Part shown: piece by piece, positions 1 to 8,126 of the stretch | Position numbering within the stretch: the stretch's first letter is position 1 | Layout of the letters: each line of letters opens with the position of its first letter | NCBI RefSeq assembly: GCF_014201835.1 | Contig: NZ_JACHFH010000002.1 | Coordinates: forward strand, 1 to 64,000 | DNA length: 64,000 nt | Reading direction: 5' to 3' | DNA from: Pectinatus brassicae | GTDB taxonomy: Bacteria > Bacillota > Negativicutes > Selenomonadales > Selenomonadaceae | Notes under the pieces: model-generated | What the model was told of the DNA's origin: nothing | Seen by the model: only the letters and a program-made list of their open reading frames with translations | Database searches by the model: none | Position numbers and translations under genes: made by a program

Positions 1-88
1 CCAATCTCTATATGCATATTTCTATACATACTGACTAGTTTGGTCGCCTAACTCACGACTAAAGTCACGAGTGTGCGGCTCCCATTTA
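1..88 (-). mobile_element. End of an IS200/IS605 (TnpB-type) element, partial
   Basis: Read on the minus strand, this stretch has GGGAGCCGC followed by a hairpin with 9-bp arms (plus-strand 51-59 and 64-72, loop TAAA). The arms pair fully if two G-U wobbles are allowed in minus-strand RNA. From memory, this GGGAGCCGC plus CTCGTGACTTTAGTCGTGAG pattern is typical of the end of tnpB-carrying IS200/IS605 elements, where it forms the 3' part of the guide (omega) RNA. It abuts a minus-strand TTGAT (plus 89-93), the known target motif of ISDra2-like elements, and directly interrupts cysW. No transposase or tnpB is in the window, so I cannot say which end it is or whether it is a short non-autonomous derivative. 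Confidence 0.55.
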
Positions 89-385
89 ATCAATAAGTGT
101 TGTCAAAAATTTACTGCCCCGGCAATAAAACCGTGTCAAAGCCCATGCCGCAAAAAGGCCAAATATACTGTTGCAAATAACAGCAATTAGAGTTGTTGTT
201 ATCGATAACTGCAGTGCCTGCAAAGTTAAATGATTACTGACTGCTACTATATAAGAATTAATGCCATTTTTAAATGCCTCATGAAAAATAACAATCAGCG
301 GCAGTAGCAGCATAATAAAAATAAATATTATACTGATTGCAATCAAAATATATTTACAGCTCATTATATTTTTTAAATTTGCCAT
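86..385 (-). pseudogene. cysW: Sulfate ABC transporter permease CysW, truncated
   Basis: The 99 encoded residues match the N-terminus of CysW, the second membrane subunit of the sulfate/thiosulfate importer: a first membrane helix (about 12-35), a periplasmic segment, and a second helix starting near residue 57. The frame reaches TLID, where full-length homologues continue with LPF-SVSP and about 180 more residues, then hits TAA immediately. The stop is the first codon after a TTGAT motif beside an IS-like end, so the truncation looks like insertion damage. The permease core, including the EAA loop that contacts the ATPase, is missing. The gene starts 1 bp after cysT ends, as expected in a sbp-cysT-cysW-cysA operon. 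Confidence 0.8.
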
Positions 386-386
386 A

Positions 387-1229
387 CTATTTTCTGCCCC
401 CGCTGATAATTGCCTGATAATGTATTTGCAGTGAATTTATTGCCAACATGATAACAAAAGAAAATATCAGCATTACAATAGCGATAGCAGTAGCCTGCGG
501 ATAATCAAACTGCTGCAGCTTAACCATTATCAATAGTGGAACAATCTCACTTTTATAAGGCATATTACCAGCAATGAAGATTACGCTGCCATATTCCCCC
601 AATGCCCTGGCAAAAGCTAACCCACCACCTAACAGCAATGCTGGCAGAAGCTCTGGTAATACCACTTTGCGTAAAATAGTAAATCGTCCTGCCCCTAATG
701 TAAAAGCAGCTTCTTCAAATGACGGATCAAGATTTTGCAATATAGGCTGTATCGTTCTTACCACAAACGGAATCGTTACAAACACAAGAGCAATCGTTAT
801 TCCTATCTGACAGTAGGCTAATTTTATCCCCCATGGTGCAGTTATCGAGCCAATCAATCCCGCTGGTGCATATAACGATGCCAAGGATATACCTGCTACC
901 GCCGTTGGCACTGCAAAAGGCAATTCTATGAGCCCATCGATAATTGCCTTGCCGGGAAAATCATAACGTACTAAAACCCATGCTAAAACAGTACCAAACA
1001 AACAATTAATGATAGCCGCAGTCAATGAACAAACAATGCTTACAATATAACCAGATATAATTCTTCTATCAAAAACAGCATGAACAAATTGCATCCATGT
1101 CATATCAGCTGCCACAATTATAATAGAAATAAGCGGCAGCAATATAATAAAACTAATATAAAAGATAGTAATGCCCATCGAGATATTAAACCCGGGGATA
1201 ATACTGCTATTTTTTATTTGCATTGACAT
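387..1229 (-). CDS. cysT: Sulfate/thiosulfate ABC transporter permease CysT
   Basis: This is the membrane subunit (CysT/CysU) of the sulfate importer, 280 residues, the normal family length. About six hydrophobic helices are visible. The EAA motif that docks with the CysA ATPase is EEAAFTLGAGRFTILRK, about residues 170-186, followed by VVLPELLPALL. The N-terminus is preceded by GAGG a few bases before the ATG; an internal ATG two codons later is a possible alternative. It lies 19 bp downstream of the sulfate-binding protein gene and just before the truncated cysW, so its partner subunit is probably lost and the transporter may be non-functional unless another cysW exists. Confidence 0.93.
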   Translation of the reverse strand: MSMQIKNSSIIPGFNISMGITIFYISFIILLPLISIIIVAADMTWMQFVHAVFDRRIISGYIVSIVCSLTAAIINCLFGTVLAWVLVRYDFPGKAIIDGLIELPFAVPTAVAGISLASLYAPAGLIGSITAPWGIKLAYCQIGITIALVFVTIPFVVRTIQPILQNLDPSFEEAAFTLGAGRFTILRKVVLPELLPALLLGGGLAFARALGEYGSVIFIAGNMPYKSEIVPLLIMVKLQQFDYPQATAIAIVMLIFSFVIMLAINSLQIHYQAIISGGRK

Positions 1230-1248
1230 TACCTCATTTCACAAAATT

Positions 1249-2259
1249 TTATTGATATATCTGATCAAATGTTCCGCCATCCGAAAAATGCTTTTTTGCT
1301 GCGGCTGTCCAGCCGCCAAATATCGAGCTGTCTATCTTTATAAGCTTCATATGTAAATTAAACACCTTGTCATATTGCTGTAAGATTTTGCTGTCACTGG
1401 GACGATAATAGTTTTGCGCTGCAATATTTTGTCCCTGCGGTGAATACAGATATTCTAAATATGCCTTAGCTGCAGCATGAGTTTTTTTATTTGCTGTTAC
1501 TTTATCCACCTCTGCTACTGTTGGCTGTGCCATAATACTTATTGCTGGTGATATTATCGTAAATTCATCGGGATGTTCCTTGGCTGCCAAATAAGCTTCA
1601 TTTTCCCATGCCAGCAGGACATCGCCTTGTTGATTTTCAACAAATGCGGTTGTAGCACTGCGGGCACCTGATGTTAACACCAATACATTGGCAAATATTT
1701 TTTTCATAAATTGCTTTATTACTATCTCGTTTCCCTGATATTTTTCTGCACCATAAGCCCAGGCTGCCAGATAAATCCAGCGAGCACCACCAGAAGTTTT
1801 CGGATTAGCAGTGATAATTCCCACATCTTTTCTTGTTAAATCCTGCCAACTATGTATATTTTTAGGATTTCCTTTTCGCACTAAAAAAACTATAGTAGAT
1901 GTGTATGGCGTACTTTCATTTGGTAATTTTTGCTGCCAATTTTTATCGAGCAAATTGCTATTTGCTATAGCATTAATATCAGCAGCTGTTGCCAAGGTAA
2001 CAATATCGGCAGCATTTCCTTCAATGACAGAACGAGCCTGGGCACCAGAGCCACCATGTGATTGAATTATATTTATATTTTCACCAGTTTTTTGCTGCCA
2101 ATATTTTTTAAAGACGTCATCATATTGTTGGTATAATTCTCTGGTTGAATCATAAGAAACATTTATAATTTCAGCTGAGTTATTTTGCTGCGTATTACTA
2201 CAGCCTGTAAGTAAAAACAAGCAGCTTCCCAGCAGTAAAAGTATTACCATCTTAAACAT
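1249..2259 (-). CDS. sbp: Sulfate-binding lipoprotein of ABC importer
   Basis: Periplasmic sulfate/thiosulfate-binding protein (Sbp/CysP family), 336 residues. The N-terminus MFKMVILLLL is a signal sequence ending in a lipobox (FLLTGC), so the mature protein is probably lipid anchored. Family signatures include SYDSTRELYQQYD, the anion-binding HGGSGAQARSV segment and the C-terminal FGGWTAAAKKHFSDGGTFDQIY. The frame is open upstream to 2385, but I chose the ATG at 2259: it has AAAGGA just upstream and yields a normal signal peptide, whereas the longer version adds an unrelated 42-residue stretch that coincides with a leader hairpin. First gene of the sbp-cysT-cysW unit. Confidence 0.92.
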   Translation of the reverse strand: MFKMVILLLLGSCLFLLTGCSNTQQNNSAEIINVSYDSTRELYQQYDDVFKKYWQQKTGENINIIQSHGGSGAQARSVIEGNAADIVTLATAADINAIANSNLLDKNWQQKLPNESTPYTSTIVFLVRKGNPKNIHSWQDLTRKDVGIITANPKTSGGARWIYLAAWAYGAEKYQGNEIVIKQFMKKIFANVLVLTSGARSATTAFVENQQGDVLLAWENEAYLAAKEHPDEFTIISPAISIMAQPTVAEVDKVTANKKTHAAAKAYLEYLYSPQGQNIAAQNYYRPSDSKILQQYDKVFNLHMKLIKIDSSIFGGWTAAAKKHFSDGGTFDQIYQ

Positions 2260-2280
2260 AATATTTTTCCTTTTCAGCAA

Positions 2281-2336
2281 AATAAAAAGGCCAGACAGAC
2301 AAATGCATAAAAATACAAATGTCTGCCCAGCCTTTA
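2281..2336 (-). terminator. Leader hairpin with T-run before sbp (possible attenuator)
   Basis: On the minus strand the arms at 2336-2315 and 2308-2287 form a long stem around an AUAAAA-type loop. Several C/T and A/G differences between arms become G-U pairs only in minus-strand RNA, which fixes the transcribed direction. The stem is followed by TTTTTATTTT, so it reads as an intrinsic terminator placed between the sbp promoter region and its start codon. I recognise no known riboswitch upstream, so its controlling signal is unknown. Confidence 0.6.
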
Positions 2337-2480
2337 GTTTTCTAATTAGCCAGTACATATCAGTTATTAAGCTGTATATATTCAATATGTTATAAATTTT
2401 ATAAGGAATATACTATCATATCATTTTTGTAACGTCAATACATATTTTTTAATTAGTAATTGTAAATTAACAAAATATCA

Positions 2481-2522
2481 TTTATAATCAAATTATTTTT
2501 TGATTATAAAATGATAATCATT
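2481..2522. promoter_or_regulatory. Tandem palindromes in the sbp / HIT divergent promoter region
   Basis: A perfect 12-bp inverted repeat, TTTATAATCAAA (2481-2492) and TTTGATTATAAA (2499-2510), is followed without a gap by AAATGATAATCATTT (2508-2522), a palindrome with one central mismatch. The second resembles a Fur/PerR-type 7-1-7 box (TGATAATNATTATCA). It lies 30 bp upstream of the HIT gene start and between two divergent genes. The structure is visible; the regulator is a guess. Confidence 0.45.
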
Positions 2523-2551
2523 TGATAATCTCACAATTAGGAGATGTTGAT

Positions 2552-2974
2552 ATGAAAGATGAAAATTGTGCTTATTGCGGCAATGAGCAAGTATTAGCTG
2601 GTTTTGGTATATTCATATGTAACCTGCCTGCCAGTAAATTATATTTATTTAAGGAACAAAGTCATAAAGGACGCTGCATAGTCGCTTATAAAGACCATGT
2701 TGCTGATATTGCCGATCTCAACAACAGTGATGTTTCCGCCTATTATCAGGATGTTGCCAAAGTTTCCCGTATTTTACATAAATTATTTAATCCCGATAAA
2801 ATCAACTATGGTGCTTATGGCGATACTGCCAAACATATTCATACTCATTTAGTGCCTAAATATAAGGATGCATTTGAATGGGGCGGTGTTTTTGCCATGA
2901 ATCCAGATAAAGTAAAATTAAGTGATAATGAATATAATGAACTCGTCAATAAAATAAAAACAGCTTTAGTTTAA
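2552..2974 (+). CDS. HIT family nucleotide hydrolase
   Basis: A 140-residue histidine-triad protein. The catalytic HIHTH motif is at residues 95-99 (H95, H97, H99) followed by LVPKY, and an N-terminal CAYCG suggests a partial metal-binding pair as in other bacterial HIT proteins. HIT enzymes hydrolyse nucleoside phosphoramidates or dinucleoside polyphosphates. The ATG at 2552 is preceded by AGGAG at the correct distance; ten extra in-frame codons upstream lack a ribosome binding site. It stands alone, with a palindrome-rich promoter region upstream and a shared terminator with arnD downstream. The exact substrate cannot be inferred. Confidence 0.88.
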   Translation: MKDENCAYCGNEQVLAGFGIFICNLPASKLYLFKEQSHKGRCIVAYKDHVADIADLNNSDVSAYYQDVAKVSRILHKLFNPDKINYGAYGDTAKHIHTHLVPKYKDAFEWGGVFAMNPDKVKLSDNEYNELVNKIKTALV

Positions 2975-2983
2975 TATATAAGT

Positions 2984-3028
2984 AAAAAAGTTCTAGCGAT
3001 ATAAAAATATCACTAGAACTTTTTTATT
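2984..3028. terminator. Bidirectional terminator between HIT gene and arnD
   Basis: The sequence AAAAAAGTTCTAG ... CTAGAACTTTTTTA forms a stem with A-tract on the left and T-tract on the right, so it can end transcription from both convergent genes. Confidence 0.9.
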
Positions 3029-3031
3029 TCC

Positions 3032-3925
3032 CTAATTTAAGGGATCACTTTGCAGCGCCAATGTACCTGCTCTGCCTGGCAGGAATCCCTGATAAACGCG
3101 GCATTTTTTTATATCCGGCAAGTTTTTTCCTTCTTTTAACAGTACGAATTCAAACCCCTGCTGCTTAGCTTTTGTAATAAATTCATCCAAAATAAATAGT
3201 TTGGACAAACCTTCCATTTCCGCATGAATAGTCCACACATTCCACTGTTTGTCACAATTCTTAAGCCAATAGTCAACAATGGTATCATCATTTATGCCAT
3301 TGGCGCCTAAAACTTCATCCATAGTCAGTAATGTTCCCGGAATTTGCAGCGGCATAAAATTCTGTTTTTCCATAACAGGATAAAACGGCTCATAACCACG
3401 CACATCCGAGCAAAAATCAAACTCAAACTCCTGCTGCACCTTCAAACTATCCGCTGTTACCTGCCAGCCCGGTGCACCACAAAAACGCGGCTTATCCCCG
3501 GTTATTTCCGTAAACAATTCACAAGCCAAAGTCAAATGCTCGCGAATTTTTTCTTCTGTCAAATGCGGCAGCTTATCCTGCCAATAAACATGGTCCCAGC
3601 AATGAACTCCACAAGCATGCCCTTCCTGCAGCGAGCGTAGTAATGGTGCTGGATTTGGTTTTACTATCTGCGGTGGCGGCAAAAGAGTTCCATACATCAT
3701 CGTTTTTAAGCCATAGGTAGATGGTGCTTTTGTCCGCAGCATCTTGCTTAAAAAACCCTTGCGAAATATTCGCCGTATTGCCTTGCCTGAATTATCAGGT
3801 CCCATTGAAAAGAAAAAACTAGCCTGTACATCATGCTTATGAAAGATATCGAGCATATTAGGTACGCCTTCAGCATAACCTCGTTTTGTATCAACATCTA
3901 TCTTTATCGCTATTTTTTTACTCAT
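3032..3925 (-). CDS. arnD: ArnD, 4-deoxy-4-formamido-L-arabinose-undecaprenyl-P deformylase
   Basis: A 297-residue NodB-fold polysaccharide deacetylase. It removes the formyl group from undecaprenyl-phosphate-L-Ara4FN to give Und-P-Ara4N, the donor for lipid A. The N-terminal IAIKIDVDTKRGYAEGVP motif carries the catalytic Asp and metal-binding residues, and GVHCWDHVYWQ supplies the histidines; RFCGAPGWQ and WTIHAEMEG are ArnD-specific blocks. No signal peptide is obvious. It is the last gene of the leftward arn operon, 7 bp after the ArnA decarboxylase gene, and ends at a bidirectional terminator. Confidence 0.93.
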   Translation of the reverse strand: MSKKIAIKIDVDTKRGYAEGVPNMLDIFHKHDVQASFFFSMGPDNSGKAIRRIFRKGFLSKMLRTKAPSTYGLKTMMYGTLLPPPQIVKPNPAPLLRSLQEGHACGVHCWDHVYWQDKLPHLTEEKIREHLTLACELFTEITGDKPRFCGAPGWQVTADSLKVQQEFEFDFCSDVRGYEPFYPVMEKQNFMPLQIPGTLLTMDEVLGANGINDDTIVDYWLKNCDKQWNVWTIHAEMEGLSKLFILDEFITKAKQQGFEFVLLKEGKNLPDIKKCRVYQGFLPGRAGTLALQSDPLN

Positions 3926-3932
3926 AGGCTAT

Positions 3933-4964
3933 TTATTCCTTTATCATATTTTTAGCATGCCAGTCCAATGTAAGTCTTATTGCTTCGCGCAAAGTTGTAT
4001 CAGCCTGCCAACCTAATAAATCCTTCATTTTTTCAACTGATGGCAGTCTGTCCTGCATATCGTCATAGTTTTTACCATAATACTGAGCCGCTGGAATTTC
4101 CACTAATTCTACTGCATTGGCTTTATCGGCAAACTGCGGATAATTTTTCATTTCTTCGACAATCATTTGCGCCAATTCTTTTATTGAATAATGGTTATTA
4201 GGGTTCCCCAAATTGAATATTTCACCATTTGCTTTGCCATTTTCATTTTTTATAATTGTCAGCAGACCATCAATACCATCTTCAACCCAGATAAATGAGC
4301 GTTTCTGAGCGCCACCACCAACTAAATTTATCTTGCCTGTATATAAGATATCATAAATAAACTGCGTAATAGAACGAGCCTTGTGTTCAGCAGCATCCTT
4401 AAATGTATCAAGACCGGGACCCACCCAGTTAAACGGACGGAAAATAGAAAATGGCAGATTCATTTCCTGACCAAAAGCAAAAATAACTCTGTCCATCATC
4501 TGTTTGCTGCAACTATATATCCAGCGTGATTTCTTTATTGGTCCAAGTGTTAAGGTACTTTCATCTTCAATCATAATACAGCTGTTTTCTGTCGGCATTC
4601 CATAAACCTCTGAAGTGGATGGGAAAATAACACGTTTATGATGCTTAGCACAGTGACGCACAATTTTAAGATTTTGTTCAAAATCAAGTTCAAACGTCCA
4701 TAAAGGATGACTTATATAATAAGCGGGACGAGCTATACCTGCCAACGGCAAAATAACATCATTGTCTTTTACCGCTTCTTCCAGCCATGCTTCTTCCTTA
4801 AAAATATCACCGAGTTTCATGGAAAAACGCGGATTATCCTTAAATTCATCCAAGTTATTATCGTGTAAATCGAAGCCCTGAACCTGCCAATCAGTTTTAT
4901 GTAATATTGCACGTAATAAATACGTGCCGATAAATCCATTAATACCTGTAATAAATATTTTCAT
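3933..4964 (-). CDS. arnA: UDP-glucuronate decarboxylase (ArnA dehydrogenase domain as a separate protein)
   Basis: A 343-residue short-chain dehydrogenase/epimerase-type protein equal to the C-terminal half of enterobacterial ArnA. It oxidatively decarboxylates UDP-glucuronate to UDP-4-keto-pentose. The Rossmann motif ITGINGFIGTYL starts at residue 5; the catalytic Tyr/Lys pair is in the RWIYSCSKQMMDRVI block, and STSEVYG precedes it. ArnA-like signatures LPLAGIARPAYYISHP and SIFRPFNWVGPGLD are clear. It begins 8 bp after the formyltransferase gene, so the two halves of ArnA are made separately from one transcript. Confidence 0.92.
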   Translation of the reverse strand: MKIFITGINGFIGTYLLRAILHKTDWQVQGFDLHDNNLDEFKDNPRFSMKLGDIFKEEAWLEEAVKDNDVILPLAGIARPAYYISHPLWTFELDFEQNLKIVRHCAKHHKRVIFPSTSEVYGMPTENSCIMIEDESTLTLGPIKKSRWIYSCSKQMMDRVIFAFGQEMNLPFSIFRPFNWVGPGLDTFKDAAEHKARSITQFIYDILYTGKINLVGGGAQKRSFIWVEDGIDGLLTIIKNENGKANGEIFNLGNPNNHYSIKELAQMIVEEMKNYPQFADKANAVELVEIPAAQYYGKNYDDMQDRLPSVEKMKDLLGWQADTTLREAIRLTLDWHAKNMIKE

Positions 4965-4972
4965 TATTGCTA

Positions 4973-5965
4973 TTACTCACTTTCTATTAATACTTCGCCC
5001 AAATGCGCACCTGTTTTAAGAGTACTTTTAAATACTGCATCGTTAGGTAATTTGTCCGGCTGCTGCTCCCATGCTACTTTCTTTAGCAGCAGACAATTAC
5101 TGCCACATTTTATAATAACTTTATCATCTAATTTAATTATATCGCCCGGTTTGTATTTTGTGTAGTCAATTTTTTCTCTAAGAACACTATCAAGTATTGG
5201 CTCTGCCCACCAGATAAATAATTTTTGTTTAGCAAAAAAAGTAAACGCCCCTGGAAATGGATGGGTTACTGAGCGAATTAAATTATAAATAGTATTGGCA
5301 TCCTTAGTCCAATCAATAATTCCATCAGCAGGACAGCGCCTGCCAAATTTTGTAGCTTGACTTTCATCCTGAATGCTATGCTTTGCTGTGCCATTTTCCA
5401 GCACGGGCAGGTATTTTTTTATAATTATTCGTACAGCCTGACTTACCTTTAGAAATACAGTATGGCCTGTATCGTTAATTTCAATAGGAAAAGCTTCCTG
5501 CGCAATTATATCGCCTTTATCCGCCTTAGCTGTCATTACGTGCATAGTTACACCGGTTTGCTTTTCGCCATTTAGAACGGCCCAGTTAATACAGGCTCTT
5601 CCTCTGTATTTAGGCAGAAGCGAACCGTGCAAATTATACGCTCCTAATTTCGCTGCATTTAATATTTCATCGGGAATTATCGCACGATAGTATGCCGATA
5701 TTATAATATCCGCTTCGCTTGCGGCAAAAATTTTTAAAGCTTCTTCATCCACTTTTTTACTACGATATACTTTTATATTATTTTCTTTCGCCAATTCAAA
5801 AACAGAATCAAACCAGATTCCCTCATCTTCAGCGTCAATATGCGTAAAAACTGCTGAAACATTGGCCTTATTTGCTATAAGTTCTTCCAAGCAGGCATAA
5901 CCAGGTTGGCTATAGGCAAATAGTGCAATCTTTGGTCTTGCATCAGTTATCTTCTTCATCAGCAT
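4973..5965 (-). CDS. arnA: UDP-Ara4N formyltransferase (ArnA formyltransferase domain as a separate protein)
   Basis: A 330-residue 10-formyl-THF-dependent formyltransferase equal to the N-terminal half of ArnA, which formylates UDP-L-Ara4N. Visible motifs are the GAYNLHGSLLPKYRGRACINWAV block with catalytic Asn/His, GVTMHVMTAKADKGDII with the catalytic Asp, and the C-terminal formyl-transferase domain (SVTHPFPGAFTF). Its start overlaps the end of arnC by 23 bp (or 17 bp if the ATG two codons in is used; that one has better spacing from GGGAAG). The N-terminus carries about ten residues before the first strand, and no fused dehydrogenase follows. Confidence 0.9.
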   Translation of the reverse strand: MLMKKITDARPKIALFAYSQPGYACLEELIANKANVSAVFTHIDAEDEGIWFDSVFELAKENNIKVYRSKKVDEEALKIFAASEADIIISAYYRAIIPDEILNAAKLGAYNLHGSLLPKYRGRACINWAVLNGEKQTGVTMHVMTAKADKGDIIAQEAFPIEINDTGHTVFLKVSQAVRIIIKKYLPVLENGTAKHSIQDESQATKFGRRCPADGIIDWTKDANTIYNLIRSVTHPFPGAFTFFAKQKLFIWWAEPILDSVLREKIDYTKYKPGDIIKLDDKVIIKCGSNCLLLKKVAWEQQPDKLPNDAVFKSTLKTGAHLGEVLIESE

Positions 5966-6893
5966 TTTCTTCCCATATTTTTTTTATTACAAAACGTGGT
6001 CTCTTTTGTATCTGTTTATAAATACGACCAATGTATTCACCGATAATTCCCAGACTCATTATGGATATTCCTGTTAAAAAAAACTGTATTGCCATTAATG
6101 TAAATAATCCATTAGCTTCCGAACCAATTACAAAACGACGAACCACCATATAGGCAACTAAAATAAAGCTTAATATACTTATTCCTATTCCGCTCATTGT
6201 TACCCATTGCAATGGAGATAATGAAAAGCTGGTCATGAGGTCAAAATTTAATCGTATCAAACGAAACATACTGTATTTAGATTCGCCAAATTCTCGTTCG
6301 CGATGTTTTACCGCAATTTCTATCGGATTAACGGCATATTTTTGCCCTAAGGCTGGGATAAAAGTCGTTGATTCATCACTGTGAGCAATTATATCAACTA
6401 TCCTGCGGCTATAGCCACGCAACATACAGCCATAATCACTTATGTGCAGTCCCGTTATACTATTAGTTATCTTATTAACTATTTTAGAGGCTGCTTTACG
6501 AAATATAGGGTCATGACGATTCTCACGATATGTACCGACAACATCATGCCCATCATCCATCTGCTGTATAAGATTGGGAATTTCAGCTGGTGGATTTTGC
6601 AAATCGGCATCCAATGTAATTATATACTTACCACGTACATTGGAAAATGCTGCCATAATTGCCATATGCTGACCAAAATTACCATTAAAATCAATAACCC
6701 GCACATTTTTATTATGCATTTTTTGAAAATCATACAACAAGGAAAAAGATTTATCCCTGCTGCCATCATTTACTAAAATTATTTCATAGTTTCTCTGCAT
6801 TTTTTCCATCACAGGATATAGCTCTGTAAACAGCTGTGGCAATGATTCTTCTTCATTATATACCGGTATTACTATTGATATTTCTGGAGTCAT
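5943..6893 (-). CDS. arnC: ArnC, undecaprenyl-phosphate Ara4FN transferase
   Basis: A 316-residue family 2 glycosyltransferase that moves 4-formamido-arabinose from UDP to undecaprenyl phosphate on the cytoplasmic face of the inner membrane. The GT-A domain has SIVIPVYNEEESLPQLF, the LVNDGSRD motif, FNGNFGQHMAIMAA and LDADLQNPP (DXD). Two C-terminal membrane helices lie at about residues 230-255 and 265-290, followed by the basic tail typical of ArnC/DPM-like enzymes. Translation is coupled to the next gene through overlap. It starts 18 bp after arnB. Confidence 0.93.
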   Translation of the reverse strand: MTPEISIVIPVYNEEESLPQLFTELYPVMEKMQRNYEIILVNDGSRDKSFSLLYDFQKMHNKNVRVIDFNGNFGQHMAIMAAFSNVRGKYIITLDADLQNPPAEIPNLIQQMDDGHDVVGTYRENRHDPIFRKAASKIVNKITNSITGLHISDYGCMLRGYSRRIVDIIAHSDESTTFIPALGQKYAVNPIEIAVKHREREFGESKYSMFRLIRLNFDLMTSFSLSPLQWVTMSGIGISILSFILVAYMVVRRFVIGSEANGLFTLMAIQFFLTGISIMSLGIIGEYIGRIYKQIQKRPRFVIKKIWEENADEEDN

Positions 6894-6911
6894 TATTTCA
6901 CCTTTTTAGAT

Positions 6912-8069
6912 TTATTTACAAATACTTTTTACAGCTGCAACCACATCTTCTACATCTGCATCCGTCATGGCTGGGAATAATGGCAATGATACTATTTGTT
7001 CACCGACTTTTTCGGCTATTGGCAAATCACCTTTCTTAAGACCAGTAATTTCACCATAAGCAGTAAATAAATGAAGTGCCTGATAATGATATGCTGTACC
7101 GATATTATATTCCTTCATCTTTTCCATAAATTCATCACGGCTAAAACCAAGTTTATCTTCATCAAGCAAAATAGTATAAATATGCCAGGAATGAACCGTA
7201 TTATCTTCAACCGCTGCCGGCAAAACAACACCGTTTAAGCCCGCCAATTCTTTATTGTAACGAGCGACAATCTGGGTACGACGGCTGTTGAATTCAGATA
7301 AATATTTAAGCTGGTCACGACCGATTGCTGCCTGCATATCCATCATCTGATATTTAAGTCCTGGGATAAAGATATCATAATGGCTTTTTCCTTTAGCCCC
7401 GAAACGATTCCAAGCTCCTTTATCCATACCATTTTGACGCTGTACTGACATCTGATCAGCTGCTTTTTCATCGTTGGTAGTTATCATACCACCTTCGCCA
7501 GTGGTAATATTTTTAGTGGGATGAAAACTAAATACAGCAATGTGACGAGCCGCTTTACACGAACCAATTTTTTTACCATGGTAGCTCGCACCTAAAGCAT
7601 GAGCACTATCTTCAATAATTGCTAAATCATATTTTTGGGCAATAGCTTCAATAGCATCCATATCACAAGGACGTCCGGCAAAATGAACCGGAATTATAGC
7701 TTTAGTTTTGGCAGTTATTTTTTCTTCAATTTTTTTAGGATCAATATTAAACGTAACAGGGTCAATGTCAACAAGTACGGGCACTGCTCCCGAATAAATA
7801 ATAGCATTCACCGTACTGGCAAAAGTCATGGGGGTAGTAATAACTTCATCACCGGATTTTGCAACAGCCATTACTGCCAAATGAAGTCCGGCCGTTGCTG
7901 AATTTACTGCTACTGCATGTTTGGCATCAACACATTCGGCAAATTTCTTTTCGAAATCAACTGTTTTAGGCCCCATTGCCAGCCATCCTGAACGAATAGA
8001 ATCACATACATCAGCTATAGCGTCTTCACTTACACTTGGTTTGGAAAATGGTAAAAAATCTTTTCTCAT
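6912..8069 (-). CDS. arnB: ArnB, UDP-4-amino-4-deoxy-L-arabinose aminotransferase
   Basis: A 385-residue PLP-dependent DegT/DnrJ/EryC1 aminotransferase that converts UDP-4-keto-arabinose to UDP-L-Ara4N. The PLP lysine is K186 in SFHPTKNITTGEGG, and IEDSAHALGASYHGKKIG is the cofactor-binding Asp region. The N-terminus LPFSKPSVSEDAI is ArnB-like. I place the start at 8069 because GGGAG lies at the right distance; a longer form would begin six codons earlier with no ribosome binding site. It lies 57 bp after arnT in the same direction. Confidence 0.94.
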   Translation of the reverse strand: MRKDFLPFSKPSVSEDAIADVCDSIRSGWLAMGPKTVDFEKKFAECVDAKHAVAVNSATAGLHLAVMAVAKSGDEVITTPMTFASTVNAIIYSGAVPVLVDIDPVTFNIDPKKIEEKITAKTKAIIPVHFAGRPCDMDAIEAIAQKYDLAIIEDSAHALGASYHGKKIGSCKAARHIAVFSFHPTKNITTGEGGMITTNDEKAADQMSVQRQNGMDKGAWNRFGAKGKSHYDIFIPGLKYQMMDMQAAIGRDQLKYLSEFNSRRTQIVARYNKELAGLNGVVLPAAVEDNTVHSWHIYTILLDEDKLGFSRDEFMEKMKEYNIGTAYHYQALHLFTAYGEITGLKKGDLPIAEKVGEQIVSLPLFPAMTDADVEDVVAAVKSICK

Positions 8070-8126
8070 TATAAAAACTCCCTGCATAATTAATTTATTG
8101 TCTGTTTTTAGTAATTTTATACTTTA

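Noticed and set aside
2260-2385. 42-codon N-terminal extension of the sulfate-binding protein
   Set aside because: It contains the leader hairpin and lacks a ribosome binding site. The ATG at 2259 has AAAGGA and gives a normal lipoprotein signal.
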